Part shown: in pieces, positions 49,026 through 57,011 of the stretch | Layout: each line of letters starts with the position of its first letter | How positions within the stretch are numbered: position 1 is the stretch's first letter | NCBI GenBank assembly: GCA_964493515.1 | Contig: CAZBNJ010000003.1 | Location: 10,616-74,615, forward strand | Direction: 5' to 3' | Length of the DNA stretch: 64,000 nt | DNA from: CANRIN01 sp964493515 | GTDB taxonomy: Bacteria > Bacillota > Clostridia > Oscillospirales > JAAYOS01 | The notes under the pieces: model-generated | Database searches by the model: none | Told to the model about the DNA's origin: nothing | The model's input: the letters and a program-made list of their open reading frames with translations, nothing else | Translations under genes and position numbers: made by a program

Positions 49026-49868
49026 TTAGATGTCACTAGCCGCGCGATTGAGGTTGGAGTCGGAGATGAGATGGCGCGGGCACTTCGCGGCGCAGTCGCC
49101 GCAGCCGACGCACTTCAGATAGTCGATCTCGGCGAGGTTGTCCACGACGTGTATCGCGTCGTGGGTGCAGGTCTTTTCGCATATCTTGCAGCCGAGGCAG
49201 CCTATCTCGCATATCTTGCGGAGATTCGCGCCGCGGTCGTGCGACGAGCAGGCGATGTTCACGTCGGCATAGTAGGGCGCGGCGTGGATGATGTGGCGCG
49301 GGCACGCGTCGACGCACTTGAGGCATCCGGTGCACTTCTCGTGGTCGACGTGCGCGACGCCGCCCCGTATCGACAGCGCACCGAACTTGCACGCCTGGGT
49401 GCAGCTTCCGAGTCCGAGACAGCCGAAGCGGCACTCGGCGGGGCCTCCGGCGAGCTTTGCGGCGCTCGCGCAGTCGCTTATGCCGACATAGTCGTAACGG
49501 CGCAGCGCGTGTATGCCGCCGCTGCACGCGACGAACGCCGCGAGCCGCGTGTTCTTTTCCATCTCGATGCCGAGTATCTCGGCGCACTTCCTGCCGCACT
49601 CCTCGCCGCCGACCGGGCATCCGCCGGGATGAGCGGTGCCGTCGAGCAGCGCCGCGGCAAAGGTGGAGCAGCCGGCAAAGCCGCAGCCGCCGCAGTTTGC
49701 GCCGGGCAGGACTTCGATTATCTCGTCAAGGCGCGGATCCTTTTCCACCGCGAACACCTTTGAAGCGACGGCGAGCGCGGCGCCGAACAGCGCGCCGAGA
49801 CCGCCGAGCACCGCGAGCGCTATCAGTATGTTTTGCCACGCAGGCATAAGTATGGGAAAAATCGTCAT
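49026..49868 (-). CDS. rnfB: Rnf complex subunit RnfB
   Basis: A 280-residue iron-sulfur subunit with an N-terminal membrane anchor (about 13-38), the 4Fe-4S motif at Cys59, 62 and 67 (ANCGGCGFAGC) plus a later Cys, and several ferredoxin CxxCxxCxxxCP clusters in the second half (KCTGCLKCVDACP, KCVGCGDCAAKCP). It takes electrons from reduced ferredoxin and passes them to the membrane subunits. It is the last gene of rnfCDGEAB, which drives Na+ or H+ export coupled to NAD+ reduction in anaerobes. Confidence 0.96.
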   Translation of the reverse strand: MTIFPILMPAWQNILIALAVLGGLGALFGAALAVASKVFAVEKDPRLDEIIEVLPGANCGGCGFAGCSTFAAALLDGTAHPGGCPVGGEECGRKCAEILGIEMEKNTRLAAFVACSGGIHALRRYDYVGISDCASAAKLAGGPAECRFGCLGLGSCTQACKFGALSIRGGVAHVDHEKCTGCLKCVDACPRHIIHAAPYYADVNIACSSHDRGANLRKICEIGCLGCKICEKTCTHDAIHVVDNLAEIDYLKCVGCGDCAAKCPRHLISDSNLNRAASDI

Positions 49869-49884
49869 GTTTTATGTCCCTCCC

Positions 49885-50472
49885 TTAAAAGACCTCAAGC
49901 CCGGAGAAGCCCATGAATGCGAGCGCAAGCAGTGCCGCGCTGACCAGAGCTATCGGGAAGCCCTCGAACGCCTTGGGGTAGTCGGCAAAGCGGAGCCGCT
50001 CGCGCACCGACGAGAACAGCAGCAGCGCGAGGCTGAAGCCGACGGCGGCGGTAAATCCGCTGACGACCGCCTCCACAAAGCCGTAGTTCGCGTTTGCGTT
50101 TTGCAGCGCGCATCCGAGCACCGCGCAGTTGGTGGTTATCAGCGGCAGGTAGATGCCGAGCGCCGAGTAGAGCGCGGGCGCCGCCTTCTGCAAAAACAGC
50201 TCAACCAGCTGCACCAGCGCCGCTATCACGAGGATGAACGCCACCGTGCGCATATATGTCAGCTCAAACGGGATGAGCAGCCACTCGTTTACCATCCAGG
50301 TGAAGATGGAGCTGAGCGTCATGACGAATATGACCGCCATCGACATACCGAGCGCGGTGTCGGTCTTTTTGGACACTCCGAGGAAGGGGCAGATGCCGAG
50401 GAACTGCACGAGTATGTAGTTCTCGACCAGTATCGAGCCGAGCGCTATCGAGAAAAGTCCGGTGAAGCTCAT
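49885..50472 (-). CDS. rnfA: Rnf complex subunit RnfA
   Basis: A 195-residue membrane protein with six membrane segments; conserved phrases are NYILVQFLGICPFLGVSKK near residue 20 and ITTNCAVLGCAL near 110, whose cysteines hold a membrane-embedded 2Fe-2S site together with RnfE. Its start overlaps the rnfE stop (ATGA). The gene is in its usual place between rnfE and rnfB. Confidence 0.97.
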   Translation of the reverse strand: MSFTGLFSIALGSILVENYILVQFLGICPFLGVSKKTDTALGMSMAVIFVMTLSSIFTWMVNEWLLIPFELTYMRTVAFILVIAALVQLVELFLQKAAPALYSALGIYLPLITTNCAVLGCALQNANANYGFVEAVVSGFTAAVGFSLALLLFSSVRERLRFADYPKAFEGFPIALVSAALLALAFMGFSGLEVF

Positions 50473-51263
50473 ATGTTGGCATCCTCCTTTCCTGCGGGTT
50501 CGAGTTGTTCAGTCTCGGCGTCGTCCGACGGGACGTGCTCCGATTCGTTGCCGAGGCGTATCTTGCCCGCCTCGCCTTCCAGCTCCGCCGAAGCCTCCTC
50601 GCGGTAGTCGGAGAGGGCTGCCTCCATGTCGGCGGCGCGGCGGTGCTCCTTTTTCGGGCGGTTCATGATGTGCTGCATCAGCGCTATCACGCAGCCGAGG
50701 GTCAGGAAGCCGCCGACCGGCATGACGATGAGCAGCAGCGGCTTGTACACGCCAAACGAGATGTCATAGCCGAACACGCTGCCCGCGCCGACCGCCTCGC
50801 GTATCACGCTGACAACGGTGAGCGACAGGGTAAAGCCGAGGCCCATCGCAAGGCCGTCTATCATGCTCGCAAACGGCGGGTTCTTGGACGCGAACGCCTC
50901 CGCGCGGGCGAGGATGACGCAGTTGACGACTATCAGCGGGATGAAGATGCCGAGGCTCTCGCTTATCGGCGGCAGGTACGCCTGGAGCAGCAGGTCGACC
51001 GCCGACACGACGCCCGCGATTATCACGATGAAGCTCGCGATGCGTATCTGCTTTGGGATGAACTTTCGCAGAAGCGATATGAGCAGGTTGGAGAAGGTGA
51101 GAACTATCGTGACCGACGCGCCCATGCCGAGGGCGTTCATCACCGACGTGGTGGTCGCGAGCGTCGGGCACATGCCGAGCAGCAGCACAAGGTTTGGGTT
51201 CTGATACCACAGACCGTCCGCAAACTGCCTTCCGGTGCGTCTGAAAAATCCCTGCTGTTTCAC
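50469..51263 (-). CDS. rnfE: Rnf complex subunit RnfE
   Basis: A 264-residue membrane subunit homologous to RnfA: NPNLVLLLGMCPTLATTTS and LIVVNCVILARAEAFASKN carry the cysteines facing those of RnfA. The last about 60 residues (from KKEHRRAAD) are a hydrophilic, acidic tail that most RnfE proteins (about 200 residues) lack. Its role is unknown; it is cytoplasmic by the expected topology. Overlaps rnfG and rnfA by four bases each. Confidence 0.96.
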   Translation of the reverse strand: MKQQGFFRRTGRQFADGLWYQNPNLVLLLGMCPTLATTTSVMNALGMGASVTIVLTFSNLLISLLRKFIPKQIRIASFIVIIAGVVSAVDLLLQAYLPPISESLGIFIPLIVVNCVILARAEAFASKNPPFASMIDGLAMGLGFTLSLTVVSVIREAVGAGSVFGYDISFGVYKPLLLIVMPVGGFLTLGCVIALMQHIMNRPKKEHRRAADMEAALSDYREEASAELEGEAGKIRLGNESEHVPSDDAETEQLEPAGKEDANI

Positions 51264-52048
51264 GCGCTCTCGCCTCCTTCCGCTTCGATGGTCACTCCGG
51301 CTATCTCACCGGAGACCACGCGGTCGACGTAGCTCTGCGCGGCGTCGAGCGCCTCGTTTACGCCGGCGGTGACCGCCTTTGAGCTTATCGTCGCGCCGGA
51401 TATCGCGTCTATCGAGTTTTCACCCGAGCCGATGGTTATTCCCGTGTGTTTGCTGCTGTACTGGCCAAGGAACGACGGGTCGGTCGTCTTGCTTCCGACG
51501 CCGCTCGTCTCCGAGTGGGAGACGATTCGCACCGTCTCGACGGTCAGGTCATAGCCGCCGTTGTCGTTTGCGGATATCAACACGCCGGTCATCAGCGATA
51601 TCGTGCCGCCGTAGCCGGAGGGGTAGGTCTCGACGCAGAGCGCGTGCGGCAGTCCGTTGGGGTCGTGGTAGCTGCTGTATCCGTTCAGCATCGGGGTGAC
51701 CACCGCACCCGAGCTTGACGAGCCGACGGTTATCTCAACAGGCGCGAAGTCGAGCCACGGGGCTTCGGGCAGCACCTCCTCCATCGCGGCGGCGCGCTTT
51801 TCGGCGGCGTACTCGGCGATAGGCTCCTTGGTGACCGCGTTGACGCCCGCGAGCATCAGCGCGACGACCGAGGTTATCGCGAGCAGGCTGAGCGTGAGGC
51901 GGAGAGTGAGCCTCGACGGGCCGGAGCCGCTCGGGGTCTCGGGGCTTTCGACCGTCTCGACTGCCTCGCTCTCGGTCGTATCGACCGATTCGACCTCGGC
52001 GTTTTCGAGCTGCTCGTCGCGCTCGACCGCTTCGTTATTTATCGTCAT
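51260..52048 (-). CDS. rnfG: Rnf complex subunit RnfG
   Basis: A 262-residue FMN-binding subunit. An unusual hydrophilic, Glu/Ser/Thr-rich N-terminus of about 45 residues precedes the membrane segment (about 48-70). The covalent flavin site is Thr220 in SGATISSKAV. The extracytoplasmic FMN domain passes electrons toward RnfD. Its first codons overlap the end of rnfD by 14 bases. Confidence 0.95.
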   Translation of the reverse strand: MTINNEAVERDEQLENAEVESVDTTESEAVETVESPETPSGSGPSRLTLRLTLSLLAITSVVALMLAGVNAVTKEPIAEYAAEKRAAAMEEVLPEAPWLDFAPVEITVGSSSSGAVVTPMLNGYSSYHDPNGLPHALCVETYPSGYGGTISLMTGVLISANDNGGYDLTVETVRIVSHSETSGVGSKTTDPSFLGQYSSKHTGITIGSGENSIDAISGATISSKAVTAGVNEALDAAQSYVDRVVSGEIAGVTIEAEGGESA

Positions 52049-53078
52049 TCTTAGCCCTCCTTTCGCCGTAGCGCGCGGGCTTGCCGACCTTGTCGAACAG
52101 CCAGACGCAGACGTTCATGATGAGTATCGAGAAGCTGACGCCCTCGGCGTAGCTTCCGAAGTAGCGGATAAACACGGTGAGCAGTCCGCAGCCGATGCCG
52201 AACAGTATCTGTCCGCGCGGCGTGACCGGGCTTGTGGTGTAGTCGGTCGCCATAAATATCGCGCCGAGCATCAGACCGCCGGACAGCAGCTGCGCGAGCA
52301 TCCAGTCGACACGCGCCGCGCCGCCGAGCGGGAAGGCGAAGGTGACGAGCGCCACCGTGCCGATGTAGCACAGCGGGATGCGCACGCTTATCACGCGGCG
52401 GAGCACGAGGTAGGCGCCGCCGAGCAGCAGCACCAGCGCGCAGGTCTCGCCGAGACAGCCGCCGGTCTTGCCGAGGAACATCTCAAGCGCCGACGCCGAG
52501 GGGAGAAGCCCGTCCTTCATCGACGCGAGCGGCGTGGCGGAGGTGACAGCGTCGACCGTGCCGCCGAGCGACAGCCACTCGAACGCGGGCGTCCAGGTGG
52601 ACACATACGCCGGGAAGCAGAACATGACGAACGCGCGGCCCGCCAGCGCCGGATTGATAAAGTTCTTGCCTATGCCGCCGTAAAGCTGCTTTGCGATGAT
52701 GATGGCAAACGCCGCTCCGACCACCGGCACCCAGTATGGGGTGGAGGCGGGCAGGTTAAAGGACAGCAGCACGCCGGTCACCGCGGCGGAGAGGTCGCCG
52801 GTCGACTGCGGCTTTTTCAGTATCGCGCGGTAGAGCCACTCGAACGCGATGCACGCCGCGACGGTTATCAGCGTCAGAAACAGCGAGCGGAAGCCGTAGA
52901 AGAACACCGACACTATCAGCGCGGGCAGCAGCGCTATCAGCACGTCGAGCATTATGCCGCGGGTGGAGTCCGGCGCCGCGACATGCGGGCTGGAGCTGAC
53001 GACCATGCGGCGGTTCTCGTCAGGAGCGGTCACGGTCGTTGTCGCCTGCGGGATTATCGGACTTTTCGGGGTGTTCAT
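52035..53078 (-). CDS. rnfD: Rnf complex subunit RnfD
   Basis: A 347-residue membrane subunit from ATG 53078, which overlaps the rnfC stop as ATGA. It has about nine membrane segments and a covalent FMN site at Thr182 in TSATPL; KNFINPALAGRAF and ILFGIGCGLLTVFIRYFG are conserved. It is the main candidate for ion transfer in the complex. The frame is open far upstream of this start in antisense-like high-GC sequence, but the conserved rnfC protein occupies that region in another frame. Confidence 0.95.
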   Translation of the reverse strand: MNTPKSPIIPQATTTVTAPDENRRMVVSSSPHVAAPDSTRGIMLDVLIALLPALIVSVFFYGFRSLFLTLITVAACIAFEWLYRAILKKPQSTGDLSAAVTGVLLSFNLPASTPYWVPVVGAAFAIIIAKQLYGGIGKNFINPALAGRAFVMFCFPAYVSTWTPAFEWLSLGGTVDAVTSATPLASMKDGLLPSASALEMFLGKTGGCLGETCALVLLLGGAYLVLRRVISVRIPLCYIGTVALVTFAFPLGGAARVDWMLAQLLSGGLMLGAIFMATDYTTSPVTPRGQILFGIGCGLLTVFIRYFGSYAEGVSFSILIMNVCVWLFDKVGKPARYGERRAKNDDK

Positions 53079-54409
53079 TTGCTCTGCGCCTCCTTTCGGG
53101 CGAGATCCTGGAGATGGGCCTTTGCCGCGCGGCAGACCTGGGTCAGGTGCAGCCGTCCGGGGCAGACGTAGGCGCAGCTTCCGCACTCGATGCAGTCGCT
53201 GACGTTGGAGGCCTTCAGCTCGTCGTCCAGGTGGCGTGTGTAGTACATATTGATGTACAGCGGCATGAGCTTCATCGGGCAGACCTTCAGGCACTTGCCG
53301 CAGTGGATGCAGGTGGGATTCGGGTCGAAGCGGTCCTCGCCCTCGGCAAACGCAAGCAGCGCGTTGGTGCTCTTTATCACCGGCGCGTCGAGGTTTGAAA
53401 GCGCGCTTCCCATCATCGGGCCGCCGAGTATCAGCTTGTACGGATCGGCTTTGAATCCGCCGACCGCCGAGATGAGATAGCGGAGCGGGGTGCCGATGCG
53501 GACGAGCAGGTTCTTCGGGTTGGATATCGCGCTGCCGGCGACGGTCACGCCGCGGGTGAGCAGCGGGGCTCCGGTCATCGCGGCGCGGTATATCGCGGCG
53601 GCGGTCTCCGGGTTGAACACCGTACAGCCGACCGCGCTCGGGAGCTGTCCGGGCGGCACCTTGCGTCCGGTAACCGCGCGCACGAGCTGCTTCTCGCCGC
53701 CCTGCGGGTATTTGGTCTTGAGGATTTTGACCGATATCGACTTGTCGTCGCCGATGCGCTCGCGGAAGAGGTCGGCGACATCCAGCTTGTTCGCCTCGAT
53801 CGCCATTATCGTGCGCTCCGGAGCGAGGGCCTTTGCGAGCAGCCGCACGCCGCCGAGTATCTCGTCGGTGTTCTCGAGCATCGCGCGGTAGCCGCTGGTT
53901 ATGTAAGGCTCGCACTCGGCGCAGTTGATTATCAGCGTGTCCGTCTTGCCGATGCCGCTGGATATCTTCGCCGCCGCGGGGAAGGCCGCGCCGCCGAGAC
54001 CGACCACGCCCGCGCTGCGCGCTATCTCGATGATGTCCTGCGGGGTGAGCGTCTCGATGCTGCCGCGCGTGTCGATGAGCGGGTCGGGCTTATCCAGACC
54101 GTCGTTTGTGATGACTATCGACTGCACGAGGCTGCCGTTCGGGTGAGGACGCGGCTCGATAGCAGCCACTCTGCCGCTGACCGGCGAGTGTATCGGCGCG
54201 GAGATGGGCGCGGACGAGTTTGCGATGAGCCCGCCCACGAGCACGCGGTCGCCCGCCATGACCGTCGGCTCGCAGGGCGCGCCGATGTGCATGGAGAGCG
54301 GCAGTACCAGCTCGGGAGGGGGCGGCAGGGTCTCGAGCGGCCGATCCTTCGAGTCCCGCTTGTGGCTTTCGGGGTGTACGCCGCCGCGGAAAGAATTTCG
54401 CATTAACAA
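53075..54409 (-). CDS. rnfC: Rnf complex subunit RnfC
   Basis: A 444-residue subunit that carries the NAD(H) site and FMN: FRGGVHPESHK at the start, the Gly-rich GVVGLGGAAFPAAAK and INCAECEPYI, then two 4Fe-4S ferredoxin clusters (TCIHCGKCLKVCP and DCIECGSCAYVCP). It is first of rnfCDGEAB, five bases after prmA, so the operon is probably read from the prmA promoter. Confidence 0.97.
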   Translation of the reverse strand: MLMRNSFRGGVHPESHKRDSKDRPLETLPPPPELVLPLSMHIGAPCEPTVMAGDRVLVGGLIANSSAPISAPIHSPVSGRVAAIEPRPHPNGSLVQSIVITNDGLDKPDPLIDTRGSIETLTPQDIIEIARSAGVVGLGGAAFPAAAKISSGIGKTDTLIINCAECEPYITSGYRAMLENTDEILGGVRLLAKALAPERTIMAIEANKLDVADLFRERIGDDKSISVKILKTKYPQGGEKQLVRAVTGRKVPPGQLPSAVGCTVFNPETAAAIYRAAMTGAPLLTRGVTVAGSAISNPKNLLVRIGTPLRYLISAVGGFKADPYKLILGGPMMGSALSNLDAPVIKSTNALLAFAEGEDRFDPNPTCIHCGKCLKVCPMKLMPLYINMYYTRHLDDELKASNVSDCIECGSCAYVCPGRLHLTQVCRAAKAHLQDLARKEAQSK

Positions 54410-54413
54410 GGTT

Positions 54414-55403
54414 TCACCTCTCCTTTCGGTTCTTTTTTGAAACTATCGAGCACCAACCCTCGTCGGTGCTCACGGTGTTGTCGGTAAAGCCGGACGCCTC
54501 CAGCGCGGCGAGCACGTCGCCGAGCCTCGGCTCGATAACGCCGCTTGTGACGAACGCGCCGTCCTCCGTGACCGCCTCCGCCGCGAACGGACAGAGCGGG
54601 ATTATCACGTCGGCGACGATGTTCGCGAGCACCAGCGGATACCTTCCGTTCGCGAGCAGCCTGTCGCGGAGCGGCTCGTCGCTGAGCAGATCGCCGGCGT
54701 ATGCGGTGCAGCGCGTGTCCACGCCGTTCAGCTTCGCATTCTCTATTGATATGCGGGCGGCGGCGGGGTCGATGTCCACCATCTCTGCGGCAGACGCGCC
54801 GAGCAGCAGCGCGCATATCGCGAGGATGCCGCTTCCGCAGCCGAGGTCGAGCACCCGCGCGCCGTTTTCGGTCAGCTTTTCCACCGATTTCAGTGCCATC
54901 CGTGTCGACGCGTGCGTTCCGGTGCCGAAGCTCATGCCCGGGTTGTTGAGAAACACCACGCGGTCGGTCTCGGGACGCTCCTCCCACGCAGGAAGTATCA
55001 GCAGCCGCTCGCCGATGGGCGTGGGCTTGTAATACTGCTTCCACGCGGTAGACCAGTCCTCCTCGCGAAGTCCGCCGACCGACACGTCGAGCGAGCCGAG
55101 GTCGAACTCGGGAAGCTCGCTTTTCAGCGACTTCATCGCCTCGCGCAGCTCGGCGAGCTTTGCGCGTCCCTCGTCGTCGTTTCGCAGGTAGACCTTTACG
55201 CGTGTCGGACCGCGCTTCTGCTCGAGCAGCTCCTCGTCGACATAGTCCCACGACTTGCGCGTCTCGTCGAGCATTTCGAGGAAGTCCTGATAGTCCTCTA
55301 TCTGCAAGCCCTCGATGTCCAGCGCGATGACGCGGGCGGACACCGGGTCGATGCCCTCGCGGGTGGTCTCGACCGATACGTCCAGCCAATCCATTCCGTC
55401 CAT
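54414..55403 (-). CDS. prmA: ribosomal protein L11 methyltransferase
   Basis: A 329-residue SAM-dependent enzyme that trimethylates L11. ATG 55403 was chosen because GGAGG lies five bases before it; an ATG at 55421 is the alternative. Conserved features are GMSFGTGTHASTRM, the SAM motif VLDLGCGSGILAI, and VLANIVADVI, the NPP-like catalytic region of PrmA. It heads the transcription unit that continues into rnfCDGEAB, an uncommon pairing. Confidence 0.93.
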   Translation of the reverse strand: MDGMDWLDVSVETTREGIDPVSARVIALDIEGLQIEDYQDFLEMLDETRKSWDYVDEELLEQKRGPTRVKVYLRNDDEGRAKLAELREAMKSLKSELPEFDLGSLDVSVGGLREEDWSTAWKQYYKPTPIGERLLILPAWEERPETDRVVFLNNPGMSFGTGTHASTRMALKSVEKLTENGARVLDLGCGSGILAICALLLGASAAEMVDIDPAAARISIENAKLNGVDTRCTAYAGDLLSDEPLRDRLLANGRYPLVLANIVADVIIPLCPFAAEAVTEDGAFVTSGVIEPRLGDVLAALEASGFTDNTVSTDEGWCSIVSKKNRKER

Positions 55404-55434
55404 AGTTGCCTCCGTATACATTGGTTCACCTTAA

Positions 55435-55463
55435 ATAATAAAGTATCACGAGGAAAAAAGCAA
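55435..55463 (-). promoter_or_regulatory. prmA-rnf promoter
   Basis: TTGCTT (55463-55458), 17 bases, TATTAT (55440-55435). Confidence 0.5.
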
Positions 55464-55580
55464 GGGCAGAGAGCGAATTTCCGAATAATTTTTAGGTTTG
55501 AGACATAGATTTTGGGTGAAAATACCCAAGAGTGACAATTCATTCACAATGATTTGCCGAAATTTGCGGAGGTTCGATAC

Positions 55581-56447
55581 ATGAGGAAGTTTTTTGCGGC
55601 TACGATAGCCGCGGTCGTTGCGCTGCTCCTTCTGCCGACGCTGCTGGTGCGGAGCGACCCGCTAATAGGGCGCGCGAGCGTGCCCGAGGGCGCGGAACAG
55701 GTCGGTGCGCAGGTGTCGTTTGAGCCGATCGCCGCGCCCAGCCCCGAGCCGAGCGCCTCGCCGTCGATGGCGGCACTCGCGCCGGTCACGCCGACAGCGG
55801 ATGAGCCGGACAGCACCGACGAGCCGGACAGCGAGGAGCAGGAGACTCCGCCGCCGGGAGCTGTGTCGGTGTCGAAAAGTGTCGAAGTCGGTGAGGACAG
55901 CGGCGGAGACGAGGGCGAACAGCCGACGATCGCCACGACTATCCGCGTGCTCGGCGAGGGGGAGATGGTGCTGGAGGACTACGTCGCGGGGGTGGTCGCC
56001 GCCGAGATGAGCCCCGCCTTTCCGACCGAGGCTCGACGCGCGCAGGCGGTCGCGGCGCGAAGCCTTGCGCTCTACCGCGTGGAGCATCCAAAACACGGCG
56101 ACGCGGCGGTGTGTCTGAGCGCCGGCTGCTGCATGGCGTGGAAATCTCCCGACGATGGCGCGCTGGAGGCGGCGCGGTCGACCGAGGGCGTGGTCGCGAC
56201 CTACGACGACGAACCGATAATGGCGGCGTTCTTTGCCGGATGCGACGGCGCGACGCGGTCGGCGGAGGAGGTGTGGGGCGGCAGCGTGCCCTATCTCGTC
56301 AGCGTGGCAAGTCCTTGGGAGACGCGCGGTTCGACCTCCGGACACGGCGTCGGGATGAGCCAGTACGGCGCGGCGGGGATGGCGGAGAGCGGCGCGGGCT
56401 ATGACGAGATATTGCAGCACTACTACACCGGCATCCAGGTCGGGTGA
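55581..56447 (+). CDS. SpoIID/LytB-domain protein
   Basis: A 288-residue protein from ATG 55581 behind GCGGAGGT. A membrane anchor or signal lies at about 5-22, a Pro/Ser/Glu-rich linker follows to about 110, and the SpoIID domain begins with MVLEDYVAGVVAAEMSPAFP, where Glu is the catalytic type residue of SpoIID lytic transglycosylases. The end GHGVGMSQYGAAGMAESGAG then YDEILQHYYTG is diagnostic. Compared with B. subtilis SpoIID the middle is short, so it may act outside sporulation in cell-wall turnover. Confidence 0.9.
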   Translation: MRKFFAATIAAVVALLLLPTLLVRSDPLIGRASVPEGAEQVGAQVSFEPIAAPSPEPSASPSMAALAPVTPTADEPDSTDEPDSEEQETPPPGAVSVSKSVEVGEDSGGDEGEQPTIATTIRVLGEGEMVLEDYVAGVVAAEMSPAFPTEARRAQAVAARSLALYRVEHPKHGDAAVCLSAGCCMAWKSPDDGALEAARSTEGVVATYDDEPIMAAFFAGCDGATRSAEEVWGGSVPYLVSVASPWETRGSTSGHGVGMSQYGAAGMAESGAGYDEILQHYYTGIQVG

Positions 56448-56571
56448 GTGCTGCGAACGAAGCGGTAGGGGTCGACGGATTTCGCGGACAAATGTGCTCC
56501 AGTGGTGAACTTGCACAATTTCCGATAGTTGAATTTGTACAAAATTCCAGAGGAAAATTTCAAAAAATCTA

Positions 56572-56600
56572 TTGACAAATGCACAATCGTCCGCTATAAT
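56572..56600 (+). promoter_or_regulatory. consensus promoter of the non-coding RNA
   Basis: TTGACA, 17 bases, TATAAT: both boxes perfect. Transcription should start near 56607. Confidence 0.85.
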
Positions 56601-56606
56601 GTAGAC

Positions 56607-56942
56607 GTACAGAGGGAGAGAAGAAAAAGCGGTTTCCGAAAGGATGATGCCTAATGAAAGGATCCCTTGGGTACAGAGGCGAAATCTAACGTAAACGGAG
56701 GGCACTCCAATGGGCTAGCAAGCTGACCCAACAGAATCGCTGAAAACCAAATCAACCACGGAGGTACGGTCCGATGTACTAAGTAGTCGGCGCGAGAGCG
56801 CGTGAACGAAAGGCACACAATAACAACGGAGGTACAGTCCGATGTTCTGATATAAGCTTCGACAAGCCAAAGAGCTTGGATTGAATGAACATATAACCAT
56901 GAAACTAAAACCCCTACGGTCTGACCGTGGGGGTTTTCTTTT
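56607..56942 (+). ncRNA. about 335-nt transcript with minimal ORFs; unnamed RNA gene
   Basis: Bounded by a perfect promoter and an intrinsic terminator. It contains an 11-codon ORF (56654-56689, MKGSLGYRGEI) behind AAAGGA and three units of GGAGG, 8-9 bases and ATG-codon-stop: ATG GGC TAG at 56710-56718, ATG TAC TAA at 56774-56782, ATG TTC TGA at 56842-56850. In units 2 and 3 the GGAGG is part of a small hairpin (CGGA / TCCG) with a nearly identical 17-base sequence. Other hairpins: a GAGA-loop stem near 56790-56803 and CAAGC / GCTTG near 56863-56878. It could be a member of a known large clostridial RNA class such as the raiA motif; I cannot assign it. Confidence 0.75.
56907..56942 (+). terminator. 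terminator of the non-coding RNA
   Basis: CCCCTACGGTC with the paired GACCGTGGGGG (one mismatch) and a TTTTCTTTT tail. Confidence 0.85.
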
Positions 56943-56943
56943 G

Positions 56944-56972
56944 TTGAAAACGCCGCCGCCGTGTGGTAGAAT
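56944..56972 (+). promoter_or_regulatory. promoter of the 57012 gene
   Basis: TTGAAA, 17 bases, TAGAAT, just after the RNA terminator; the downstream gene therefore need not depend on readthrough. Confidence 0.55.
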
Positions 56973-57011
56973 ATGCCATGTGAAACGAACTTATATCGGG
57001 AGGAAACGTCC

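Noticed and set aside
53079..53915. Upstream extension of the rnfD frame
   Set aside because: The added residues are Arg/Pro/Gly-rich nonsense, the region encodes conserved RnfC in another frame, and ATG 53078 gives the normal RnfD start with an ATGA overlap.
55403..55421. prmA start at ATG 55421
   Set aside because: It has only AAGGTG upstream, while ATG 55403 has GGAGG at the right distance and begins a PrmA-like N-terminus; the longer form remains possible.
56907..57011. The non-coding RNA as an attenuator for the 57012 gene
   Set aside because: No antiterminator pairing was apparent and the gene has its own TTGAAA-17-TAGAAT promoter after the terminator. Not excluded, but not the simplest reading.
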